Shown here piece by piece: positions 53,672 through 62,571 of a DNA stretch of 64,000 bases. Within the stretch, counting starts at the first letter, position 1, and every line of letters starts with the position of its first letter. The stretch spans positions 1 to 64,000 of the forward strand of contig WYDT01000038.1 in the NCBI GenBank assembly GCA_013122435.1, given 5' to 3'. The notes under the pieces are model-generated. The model made no database searches. It had not been told where the DNA came from and was given only the letters and a program-made list of their open reading frames with translations. Source of the stretch: Chloroflexi bacterium AL-N1 (lineage in GTDB: Bacteria > Chloroflexota > Chloroflexia > Chloroflexales > Roseiflexaceae). The translations under genes and the position numbers were made by a program.

Positions 53672-55576
53672 ATGTCTCTACTTGCTCCTTTCGCCCTCTT
53701 TGCCATTGCTGCTATCGGACCTATTATTGTAGCGATGTATCTGCTCAAATTGCGCCGCGAAGAGCGTACAGTGTCGTCCACCTTTCTGTGGAGCCGCATG
53801 GTTCGTGACATTGAAGCGAATGCCCCCTGGCAACGTCTGCGGCGCAACTGGCTCTTGCTGCTGCAACTCTTGCTCTTACTCTTACTCGCGTTTGCACTTG
53901 CGCGGCCCTTCTTCCAAACCACGGGCATTGCGGGGCGCAACCTGATTGTCATCGTTGATCGTTCTGCCAGTATGGGGGCAATTGATGTTGAGCCAAATCG
54001 CCTTGATGCAGCAAAGCGTCAGGCCATTACCTTGATTGACCAGTTGCCCGATGATGGACGCGCTACTATTATTGCTGCCGGTGGGCAAATGGATGTTCCA
54101 GCCGCCGCCACAACCGATCGACGACAGCTACGCGATGCCATCAACAGCATCACGCTTAATAACGGTGGTGGCAGCAATCTATCACAGGCCCTCACACTTG
54201 CCTCTGCGCTGGCCTCACGTGAAGCCGAAAGCGAAGTGGCCATTATCTCTGATGGGAATGTGCAAATTCCCCAGGATATTGATGTTCCTGGAACCGTACG
54301 TTATTTCCCGATTGGCGCACAGGCTGAAAATGTCGCAATCAGCTCCTTCTCGTTGCAACCCAGTACCGCTGGTCAGACCTTATTTGTTCAGGCCACCAAC
54401 TATGGGCCAAACCCCGTAAGCCGTCGACTCGATGTGTACCTCGACGGCTCATTGTTTAATGCCTACGACATTACGATTGAGTCGGGGCGCGACGAAGTCC
54501 GTGTTGCGGAAATTCCCTCTCAGGTGCAGGTTGCCGAAGCACGCCTGATCGACCCAACCGAAAACGACGCACTGGCACTCGATGATACTGCATGGGCGAC
54601 CAGCAATGCTGGTGATGAAACACAGCTACGGTTGGTTAGCTCTGGCAACGTCTTCCTTGAAACAGCCCTCGATCTTTTACCGGGTGTTCAGTACACCACT
54701 GTCCCAACCAACACGACGACATTTACCGAGACAACCGCCCAGATTCCGGTGACGATTCTGGACAATGTGGTGCCATCAACACTGCCACCAGGTAATCTGC
54801 TGTTTATTGCGCCACCACGTTCTACTGAGTTCTTCTCCGTTACCGGCACAATCGAATTTCCGTCATTACGCCCCCAACCCGGCGACGAACCACTCCTACG
54901 CAACGTGAGTTTGAGCGAAGTCAATGTGTTGGAAGCGGCACGTCTCACACCTGACTCGTGGATGCGTACGGTGATCGACGGTGATGGCAGTCCGATCATG
55001 CTGGCAGGTGAACGTGATGGACGTCGTATTGTGGTCCTTGCGTTTCGTCTACAGGATTCCGACTTTCCGTTGCAGGTCGCATTCCCACTCGAAGTCTCAA
55101 ACATTATGAGCTATTTAGCTCCAGGGAGTGGTGCAGACGCAGCACAACTGGCGCCCGGCCTGCCCATTGCTATCCCGGTCGATGAGAGTATCACCAGTGT
55201 CACCGTGACCCGGCCTGATGGTGAGACCGCACAGGTCGAGATCGACGAAGGCCAGGCTATCTACGCAAACACCAGCGATCTGGGACCCTACACCGTGGAG
55301 CAGCGCCAGGGAGATCGACTCGTAGGTCGGCAGCGCTACGCTGTCAATCTGTTTGCTCCAGACGAGTCGCTGATCGCACCACAAGCTGAACTGGAAGTCC
55401 CGCAGGAGAGTGGTCTGCAACAGGCCGTGACACAGGAGCGTGTAGGGCGGCAGGAGATCTGGCGCTGGCTTGCAGCAGTCGCACTCGTTGTCCTCATCAT
55501 CGAGTGGTTGGTCTATCAACGCAACGGTATTGTGTATTTGCGAGATCGCTGGCGCCGCCGACGTGCCACAACATAA
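53672..55576 (+). CDS. BatA-like VWA membrane protein
   Basis: The 634 residues begin with the aerotolerance BatA N-terminal region: membrane helix 5-25 with IAMYLLKLRREERTVSSTFLW-type sequence, then WQRLRRNWLLLLQLLLLLLLAFALARPFF as the second helix. A VWA domain follows (VIVDRSASMG, MIDAS intact), then two beta-sandwich regions, and a C-terminal membrane helix (WRWLAAVALVVLIIEWLVY) with an Arg-rich cytoplasmic end. Twice the size of the VWA protein at 4891. In the operon it follows DUF58 by 33 bp. Confidence 0.88.
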   Translation: MSLLAPFALFAIAAIGPIIVAMYLLKLRREERTVSSTFLWSRMVRDIEANAPWQRLRRNWLLLLQLLLLLLLAFALARPFFQTTGIAGRNLIVIVDRSASMGAIDVEPNRLDAAKRQAITLIDQLPDDGRATIIAAGGQMDVPAAATTDRRQLRDAINSITLNNGGGSNLSQALTLASALASREAESEVAIISDGNVQIPQDIDVPGTVRYFPIGAQAENVAISSFSLQPSTAGQTLFVQATNYGPNPVSRRLDVYLDGSLFNAYDITIESGRDEVRVAEIPSQVQVAEARLIDPTENDALALDDTAWATSNAGDETQLRLVSSGNVFLETALDLLPGVQYTTVPTNTTTFTETTAQIPVTILDNVVPSTLPPGNLLFIAPPRSTEFFSVTGTIEFPSLRPQPGDEPLLRNVSLSEVNVLEAARLTPDSWMRTVIDGDGSPIMLAGERDGRRIVVLAFRLQDSDFPLQVAFPLEVSNIMSYLAPGSGADAAQLAPGLPIAIPVDESITSVTVTRPDGETAQVEIDEGQAIYANTSDLGPYTVEQRQGDRLVGRQRYAVNLFAPDESLIAPQAELEVPQESGLQQAVTQERVGRQEIWRWLAAVALVVLIIEWLVYQRNGIVYLRDRWRRRRATT

Positions 55577-55597
55577 TCCAACCAGAGAGGAGTGGGT

Positions 55598-56581
55598 ATG
55601 GAGTACGGCTACAAAGGGCAACAACAATATAGTCACGCCTATTTGTTACGGTGGATATGTCCACCACTTGCCCTCATAATTCTGAGCGGATGTGGTAGCC
55701 CAGCGCAGCACACCCCAACAGACTCGGCCAATGCCGTATCGATCACAGCGCCACTGCCCACGCTATTCGTTGAACCATCCGTAGGAGTACCTGTCAAGGC
55801 AGCACAAGGTGAACCGACCATAGGAACTACCCCAACAGCGCTGATTGTCCCAGAAGAGACGGTCACTGTGGATCTGGATGGTGTTACGTGGCAACTCTCC
55901 CAGCCGCGCGGAGAGGAACCACTGGTCACAGCAGACAACCAAGGCATTCTATGGGTACGCTTTCCACCATTAGAGACAGGCGAACAGGGCCTTGAGAAAC
56001 TCGGCATTATACTGAGCCACTCTGTAGACAACTATCGTATCATGTACACGCCACGACAACCTGAAGGTGGCCCTCTCGAACAAAATGCTCAACTCATGTT
56101 CGAGATACCCCATCATGCTGAAAGCGACGATGATGATTTTTCACAAATACAACAAGTTACATCACTCGAAGCAATAGATCGCAACTATTTTTTACTGGGA
56201 ACGTATACTAATAGAGCGCATGCCGTGAACGGTGGTACAACGCGTCGATTCTGGATCGATTTGGCCACAAACACGATGAAAACTGTGCTAGAAGCTCAAC
56301 AGGGTGGCGGGAAACATCTGACAGAAGCACACAATGAGCGCTGGTTGTTCTGGAGCCATGCACGTACAGGCGAAACAACAGCCTATGCCGATAGTCAAGC
56401 CTTTCTCGCCGATTTGACGACAGGTGAAGTGACCGAAATCGATCTGGGTGCAAGCGATTGGGCCGCTCTGGCATACTGGGGTGATGATGACAAGCTCTAT
56501 TTCAAGTATGATGCTCGATCAATTGAACAGTATACATTCGACCCACACATCGGTATTGTGCAGCCAATGGTTAAACCTTAG
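55598..56581 (+). CDS. Lipoprotein of the VWA operon
   Basis: About 327 residues from ATG 55598 with AGAGGAG 5 bases upstream (GTG 55592 is in frame). After a charged start, LALIILSGCGS is a good lipobox; the mature part has a Pro/Thr-rich linker and then beta-rich sequence with repeated turns (a possible propeller: FWIDLATNTMK, LTTGEVTEIDLGASDW). No catalytic motif seen. It sits between two VWA genes, so an extracytoplasmic accessory role is likely. Confidence 0.7.
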   Translation: MEYGYKGQQQYSHAYLLRWICPPLALIILSGCGSPAQHTPTDSANAVSITAPLPTLFVEPSVGVPVKAAQGEPTIGTTPTALIVPEETVTVDLDGVTWQLSQPRGEEPLVTADNQGILWVRFPPLETGEQGLEKLGIILSHSVDNYRIMYTPRQPEGGPLEQNAQLMFEIPHHAESDDDDFSQIQQVTSLEAIDRNYFLLGTYTNRAHAVNGGTTRRFWIDLATNTMKTVLEAQQGGGKHLTEAHNERWLFWSHARTGETTAYADSQAFLADLTTGEVTEIDLGASDWAALAYWGDDDKLYFKYDARSIEQYTFDPHIGIVQPMVKP

Positions 56582-56598
56582 TAAGTAGCTGTGAATAT

Positions 56599-59415
56599 AT
56601 GCAACTGAGTTTCATCTTTCCACAACTTCTCTGGTTACTCCTCGTACTTCCGCTATTGTGGTTGCTGACAATAGCCCTACCACAACGTATTGCACGTTGG
56701 CGTCTCTGGTCAAGCCTGACACTACGCACGATCATTTTGCTTGGGCTGATTCTGGGTCTGGCTGGCATACAGCTTGTTCGTCCTGTTGAGACCATCAGTA
56801 CGATTTTTCTTCTTGACGTATCGGACTCAGTTTCGCTGTCGCAGCGGGCCCGTGCTGAAGCCTTTATCCAGGATGCCCTGCATGACATGCCTGCCAACAG
56901 CCAATCCGGTGTAGTCGTTTTTGGCCAGCGTGCACAGGTCGAACGCACCTTGTCTGACAGCCGCATTCTGGGACAGATGGCCACTCAACCTGGTGCCAAT
57001 GCGACCAATATCGAAGACGCCTTGCAACTCGGACTGTCGATGTTACCTGCAGAGGGCTACCAACGGTTGGTGTTGCTCTCAGATGGTGGTGAGAATAATG
57101 GTGATGCAGTTGCTGCTCGACAGATTGCGGCATCGCGTGGTATCCCTATCGATGTAGTATCTTTGAGTGGTTTAGCTGATGGTTTGGATGCACAGGTCAG
57201 CACTGTCGAATTGCCTTCCACTGCACGTGAGGGACAGAGTCTGCGGATGCGAATCGATCTGGAAAGTAACACCGAAACCAGTGGTCAGTTGACCGTCGAA
57301 GGGCCAGGCGGCCTCATTCTGGTTGATCAACAGGTTGAACTTTCAACAGAGCTAGAGCAACTTGAGGTTGTGTTACCAGAAACACAACCAGCCTTCAATC
57401 GCTATGTCGTACGCCTAGATGTAGCAGATGACGCACGTATTGAGAACAATGTTGCTGAGGCGTATAGCTTTGTGAGCGGTTTGCCACGGGTTCTGTTAGT
57501 TGAAGGGCAACCAGATCAGGCTCAGAATCTTGCCAACGCCCTGACCGTTACCGGAAATGAAGTAGAAACGATACCACCAGATCAGATGCCCGACAATCTG
57601 GGCGATCTCAGCTATTATGATGCTGTTATCCTGATCAATGTGGCACGTACAACTCTCTCAGATCGTGCGGTTGGTACCCTTTCGGCGTATGTACACGATC
57701 TTGGTCGTAGTCTGATGATGGTTGGTGGACAGCAGTCATTCGGGGCTGGTGGCTGGCGTGACACACCAGTTGAGGAAGTGTTGCCTGTTACTATGGACAT
57801 CCCTGCACAGGTGCAGTTTCCCCCGGTCAGTATTGTGGTCGTGATCGACACCTCAGGCAGTATGAGTACAGAAGAAGGTGGTCGTACCAAACTCCAACTC
57901 GCTGCGGAGGGTGCCCAACGAATCGCCGCAGCTATGCGACCCGAAGACGATCTCACCGTCATTCCTTTTGACTCGGTACCAGGCAACGTGATTGGACCCA
58001 TCCCTGGCACCCGACGCGACGAAGCTATTGACGCACTGAGTCGCGTTGAACCTGGTGGTGGTGGTATCAACATTCACGATGGCTTGATGGAAGCAAGCAG
58101 ATATATTCGCCAGAGCGAAAACAAAGTGCGTCATATTATTACCATCACAGACGGAAGCGATACCGTACAACAGGAAGGCGCCATCAACATCGTGCGGGAA
58201 CTCAACGAGGACGAGTTGACGACCTTGACTTCTATTGCGGTTGGCAATGGCGATCATGTGCCGTTTATTCGCAGTATGGCACGGGTTGGTCAGGGCCGCA
58301 CCTTTCTCACCGATGAAGCGAGCAATATTCCTTCAATCCTTGCCGAGGAAGCCGAAGCAGTTATCCAACCCTATATTGTTGAAGAAACCTTTACCCCACA
58401 ACAGGGTGCAATCCATCCCATTTTGCGCGATGTGACAGAAGTGCCACAACTGTATGGTTATGTCATTACGACCCCGCGCCAATCGGCTCAGATTATTCTG
58501 GCATCACTGCGGGGCGAACCTATTCTAGCGGCATGGCAACATGGTCTTGGACGTGCACTGGTGTGGACCAGCGACTTTCGTGGACAGTGGGGGCAAGAGT
58601 GGGTTAGCTGGGAAGAGTTTCCGCGTTTCAGCGCCCAGATGCTTAGTTGGTTATTGCCACAACAAAACGAGCAAAACCTGACGCTACAAAGCTCGACGGT
58701 TGGCGATCAACTCTTGCTCACCGCTAACGCTCAGGACTCAACCGGGCGCGCGCAGACGGGCTTACGTCTGGTGGGGCAACTGATCTCTTCAGACGGTGAG
58801 AATATTGAGGTTGCGTTGCAGGAGGTTGCTCCCGGAAAGTATCGGACCAGCGTTGGCGATGCACGGCCAGGGGTGTATCTGGCCCAGATCATTGCACAGG
58901 ATGCCGATGGAGAACCTGTCGGCTCGGTAACGGCAGGTGCGGTGATGCCACGGAGCATCGAATATCGCAGTCGTGGGGGGAACCCGGCGCTGCTCGAGGC
59001 GCTCTATCAGGATACCAATGGGCGACTTGATCCTGAACCTGGCGCGGTGTTTGATACCGGAACTACCAGCCAGGGTGCAACCGGAGAGATAGCAATCCCT
59101 TTATTGTGGATGGCGTTATGGTTGTTTCCCGTTGATATCGCACTACGTCGTCTCATTTTCGCACGTTACCAGGTTGCTGCCGCGCTCCAGCGAGTCGGGT
59201 TGGGGCGTTTTGCACCGCCGCCAGCCTTGGGCATGCCACGACCTGTGGTCATTACACAACCAGATCAGCAACCCCCAAACAAACACAAACAGACGGCGAA
59301 AGACAAACGTGCAAGTTGGTTCCCACGCCCAGCCAGACAAACGAAGGATCAAAACCTGGAGCGCTTACGTGAAGCACAGGAACAGGCACGCAAACGTGCC
59401 CGTGGAGAAGAGTAA
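56599..59415 (+). CDS. Giant VWA-domain membrane protein
   Basis: 938 residues with the same plan as the protein at 39831-42731: two N-terminal membrane helices, a first VWA-like domain (STIFLLDVSDSVSLS), and a glutamine-amidotransferase-like domain (GRSLMMVGGQQSFGAGGW). A full VWA with MIDAS (VVIDTSGSMST), a beta region with GLGRALVWTSDFRGQWGQEW, a last membrane helix (IPLLWMALWLFPVDIALRR) and a basic tail complete it. Many long motifs are shared almost word for word with the paralogue. It is the last gene of the MoxR operon. Confidence 0.88.
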   Translation: MQLSFIFPQLLWLLLVLPLLWLLTIALPQRIARWRLWSSLTLRTIILLGLILGLAGIQLVRPVETISTIFLLDVSDSVSLSQRARAEAFIQDALHDMPANSQSGVVVFGQRAQVERTLSDSRILGQMATQPGANATNIEDALQLGLSMLPAEGYQRLVLLSDGGENNGDAVAARQIAASRGIPIDVVSLSGLADGLDAQVSTVELPSTAREGQSLRMRIDLESNTETSGQLTVEGPGGLILVDQQVELSTELEQLEVVLPETQPAFNRYVVRLDVADDARIENNVAEAYSFVSGLPRVLLVEGQPDQAQNLANALTVTGNEVETIPPDQMPDNLGDLSYYDAVILINVARTTLSDRAVGTLSAYVHDLGRSLMMVGGQQSFGAGGWRDTPVEEVLPVTMDIPAQVQFPPVSIVVVIDTSGSMSTEEGGRTKLQLAAEGAQRIAAAMRPEDDLTVIPFDSVPGNVIGPIPGTRRDEAIDALSRVEPGGGGINIHDGLMEASRYIRQSENKVRHIITITDGSDTVQQEGAINIVRELNEDELTTLTSIAVGNGDHVPFIRSMARVGQGRTFLTDEASNIPSILAEEAEAVIQPYIVEETFTPQQGAIHPILRDVTEVPQLYGYVITTPRQSAQIILASLRGEPILAAWQHGLGRALVWTSDFRGQWGQEWVSWEEFPRFSAQMLSWLLPQQNEQNLTLQSSTVGDQLLLTANAQDSTGRAQTGLRLVGQLISSDGENIEVALQEVAPGKYRTSVGDARPGVYLAQIIAQDADGEPVGSVTAGAVMPRSIEYRSRGGNPALLEALYQDTNGRLDPEPGAVFDTGTTSQGATGEIAIPLLWMALWLFPVDIALRRLIFARYQVAAALQRVGLGRFAPPPALGMPRPVVITQPDQQPPNKHKQTAKDKRASWFPRPARQTKDQNLERLREAQEQARKRARGEE

Positions 59416-59572
59416 GTGTTCATAGATTAATGTAGTTGATTCACATTGGTAAGGTATAATTAAATGTTAATCAAGTTACTCTAAATAGGAATATCGATTC
59501 CAGACAGATGCCAGAAAGTGCTATATTATTAACGTAATATCGAGGTAGGCTAAGTCGAAGATAGGTGAGGGA

Positions 59573-60757
59573 ATGGACAAGAATCGAATAATCCAAATAA
59601 TAGATTGGGCACTACAGCAAAGTATTCGCCCTTACGAACCCTCACAACAAATGAACCCCAACTCCTTTCATATTAAGAATCTCATGCAATCGTCAATTAT
59701 TGGCGAAAGTGCTGTGATAGATCAAGTTACCAAAGTATTGAGAGAAGAAAAGCAACTCAACCAGATTTTTGATACTGTCATGTATGTTCCTGGTTTTGGA
59801 TTACCATTGAAACCCCAAGCCATCGTGGAATGGTTGCTCGCCCGAGCACTTGCGTACCATAGTAGTGAAATTGCTGCTAATCTTCTACAAAAGTTCGTCG
59901 ATGGGAGAAATCCTCCTACACTGGAAGTTTTTGCTCTCTGCGGATTTGGTGTACAAGCGGAAATTGCACTACCACATAACATTTCACTGATTCCTTTTTT
60001 ATCGCTACCTCAATCGGAGATGTCAGACTTTTTCCAGAGAAGACCTTCATGGTGTTCTCGCGATTGGAACTTCCGCCGCATCCCTGAGCCTACATCTGCC
60101 CTCATCTTGAAAGACCAAAATGGGATTGTTATTAGCTCAGATATATCCTCGCAACCAAAAATACACGATGAAGTTTTCCGCAAAGTGGCGCTTTGCCTGA
60201 CCCTGTTTGGCCCAAGTGCTCCAACCCCAATAGCTCGTTGGTGTCAGATAGAAGACTGGTCACAGATTCCTCTCGGCGGAGCAATCGGAAGCGGAGTTCT
60301 GTACTTAGATGAAATACTCCCAGAGCAAGTCTTTCCCATTCTTGATACAACCATGCATGACGTGTATGACATTACCAAACGCTATCTGGAACTCGATAAA
60401 GCCACATATCAAAGAATAACACTCCCACTCCAAAGGCTCAATCTCGCAGTCAAGCGTCAAAGTAAAGTTGATCAGGCTATTGAGCTGAGAATTGCCCTTG
60501 AGTCACTGCTCATTGGTGAAAATACGGAACACATCTCCGCTAAAATTCGGGAACGTGGCTCTCAGCTTATTGGAACAGACCCAACAAATCGTGAAGAGAT
60601 CAAGCAGACATTAAAAAAAGTCTATAGTCTTTGCTCTAGAGCAATCCACTCAGGTACATTAAATAACAGAGATGACGACGAAATCCTATATCAAGGCATA
60701 AAGATATGTGCAGATCTCATCCAAGAAATTATTAATCGAGGTTCAATACCGGATTGA
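59573..60757 (+). CDS. HEPN (ApeA-like) domain protein
   Basis: 394 residues. The N-terminal 280 residues have no recognised motif. The C-terminal 110 are helical and match ApeA/HEPN-type domains: KVDQAIELRIALESLLIG, ISAKIRERGSQLIG, and KKVYSLCSRAIHSGT, where R-x(n)-H is the HEPN RNase motif region. GGTGAGGG precedes the ATG. HEPN proteins of this type occur in phage-defence systems and as orphan RNA-cleaving proteins. It stands alone. Whether it is active is unclear: the motif here is RAIH, with shorter spacing than the classic R-x4-6-H. Confidence 0.6.
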   Translation: MDKNRIIQIIDWALQQSIRPYEPSQQMNPNSFHIKNLMQSSIIGESAVIDQVTKVLREEKQLNQIFDTVMYVPGFGLPLKPQAIVEWLLARALAYHSSEIAANLLQKFVDGRNPPTLEVFALCGFGVQAEIALPHNISLIPFLSLPQSEMSDFFQRRPSWCSRDWNFRRIPEPTSALILKDQNGIVISSDISSQPKIHDEVFRKVALCLTLFGPSAPTPIARWCQIEDWSQIPLGGAIGSGVLYLDEILPEQVFPILDTTMHDVYDITKRYLELDKATYQRITLPLQRLNLAVKRQSKVDQAIELRIALESLLIGENTEHISAKIRERGSQLIGTDPTNREEIKQTLKKVYSLCSRAIHSGTLNNRDDDEILYQGIKICADLIQEIINRGSIPD

Positions 60758-60910
60758 AGTAAGCTTTGAGAAATAGATTAATTCTTAAAATGTATAAGTC
60801 CAATACCTAAGGATAATCATCTATGTTCTCTTGCAGAGCAATCCATCTGGACGATTGTATGCGTAGAACCTTATGCAACTGCATTTTTGTAATTGGAGAT
60901 AAACATTGTC

Positions 60911-61483
60911 ATGATTGATTTTCTACGCGTCTTTAAGCAAGAAATTACGATGTCGGAATTAGTAGCTGGATGGTCGACTACTGAATTGCGCCAATTAACT
61001 AACGAAATGATCGATACAATCCAGAACCAGATTGCTGATTGTACCGACGCAGATGTAAACTTTGTTCCTGAGGACCCAAAGGCCAATGACCCTGGCGCGA
61101 GTAATCCTGAAGAGGCCAATAAGCCATGGACACTCAGCCACGTTATTGCACACACGACGGCTGGTGGCGAAGAGACCGCCGCATTGGCCGCCGAACTGGC
61201 GCGTGGCGTGGAGTTCCACGGTCGTTCACGTAGCGAAGTGCCATGGGAAACGATTACCACCATTGAGCAGTGTCGCCAACGGCTCGAAGAAAGCCGCCGT
61301 ATGCGTCTGGCAAGCCTGGATATGTGGCCGGAACAGCCGCATCTCGACAACACTCATGAACCATTTCCTGCGGTTGGCTCACTTGATGCGATTGGCTATT
61401 TCTCAGTCGGGCTCGCCCATGAGCAAAGTCATCTCAAGCAAATCGCTGATATTATTCAGCAGGCAAAAGCCGCCCGAACATAA
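60911..61483 (+). CDS. DinB-like four-helix protein
   Basis: About 190 residues of the DinB/YfiT four-helix fold: WSTTELRQLTNEMIDTIQNQI as helix 1, PWTLSHVIAHTTAGGEE with the first His metal position, and a late HEQSHLKQIADII with the paired histidines. These three histidines form the usual metal site. Family members are thiol transferases or of unknown role. The start is uncertain: ATG 60911 has a distant GGAG, ATG 60950 is also possible. Confidence 0.75.
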   Translation: MIDFLRVFKQEITMSELVAGWSTTELRQLTNEMIDTIQNQIADCTDADVNFVPEDPKANDPGASNPEEANKPWTLSHVIAHTTAGGEETAALAAELARGVEFHGRSRSEVPWETITTIEQCRQRLEESRRMRLASLDMWPEQPHLDNTHEPFPAVGSLDAIGYFSVGLAHEQSHLKQIADIIQQAKAART

Positions 61484-61650
61484 TTCTATCAAACAGATTT
61501 GATAGAATCAGGGTTGACCAGAGGTGCGCTCATTATGAACGCACCTCACTCGTATAGAAAAATCACAATTCTTGAACACACATTCCCAAACCTGTGCTAT
61601 AGTACGATACTTAAAGTACCGACGGAAATCTGTAAATTAGGAGCCAATGT

Positions 61651-62550
61651 GTGGCAGTTCAATCAAAAGTTCCCGATCTAACCCCTATTCGGCCTGTGTA
61701 TCCATTTGCACAACATCGTCTGGAAGTACCTGGTGGTACAATCAACTATGTCGATGAGGGAACCGGCCCGGCGATTATTATGCTCCATGGCAACCCTACC
61801 TGGTCATTTTACTATCGACGGCTCATTCTTGCGCTACGCCATCATTATCGTGTGATTGTTCCTGATCATATGGGCTGTGGGCTCTCCGATAAACCGCAAA
61901 ATTACCCCTACCGACTGATCAATCATATCGAAAATCTTGGGTTGCTTGTGCGCCATCTGGGGCTCACCGAAGCAGATCTGGTCGTGCACGACTGGGGTGG
62001 GGCCATTGGTATGGGCTACGCAGTACGACAGGAAATCCATATTCGTCGATTGGTGATATTGAACACAGCAGCTTTTCTCTCATCGAACGTGCCACGGCGT
62101 ATCGTGATATGCAAAATCCCGGTGTTTGGCGATATCGCTATTCGCCAACTAAATGGTTTTGCCCGTGGTGCGCTGCTGATGGCCGTCGAGCAATCAATGA
62201 AACCTATCGTGCGCCGTGGCTACTTGTTGCCATATCAGAACTACCACGACCGTATTGCCAATCTGCGCTTTGTTCAGGACATCCCCTTACGTCCATCGCA
62301 TCCGACATGGCAGGTGGTTGACTCTATCGATAAACAGTTAGGAATATTTCGGGATACACCGATGAAAATTTTCTGGGGCAACAAAGACTGGTGTTTTGAT
62401 GGCCAGTTTTTGGCACAATGGCGGGAGCGTTTCCCAGACGCTGAGGTACACGAGATCGCGGACGCCGGGCATTACGTACTTGAAGATGCACATGAGTACA
62501 TCATTCCTGAAGTACAACAATTTCTCAATGTAGCTCCGGTAACCGTATAA
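61651..62550 (+). CDS. oleB: Alpha/beta hydrolase, probable beta-lactone decarboxylase OleB
   Basis: 299 residues from a GTG with AGGAG 7 bases upstream. Haloalkane-dehalogenase-type alpha/beta hydrolase: HGNPTWSFYYRR (oxyanion loop), nucleophile Asp in VVHDWGGAIGM, late acid and His in EIADAGHYVLEDA. In long-chain olefin synthesis OleB removes CO2 from a beta-lactone to give a cis-alkene. The assignment rests on the AMP-ligase of OleC type that starts 22 bp downstream; on its own it could be a dehalogenase-like enzyme. Confidence 0.82.
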   Translation: MAVQSKVPDLTPIRPVYPFAQHRLEVPGGTINYVDEGTGPAIIMLHGNPTWSFYYRRLILALRHHYRVIVPDHMGCGLSDKPQNYPYRLINHIENLGLLVRHLGLTEADLVVHDWGGAIGMGYAVRQEIHIRRLVILNTAAFLSSNVPRRIVICKIPVFGDIAIRQLNGFARGALLMAVEQSMKPIVRRGYLLPYQNYHDRIANLRFVQDIPLRPSHPTWQVVDSIDKQLGIFRDTPMKIFWGNKDWCFDGQFLAQWRERFPDAEVHEIADAGHYVLEDAHEYIIPEVQQFLNVAPVTV

Positions 62551-62571
62551 GGACGAAAGACAGGTGTGATA

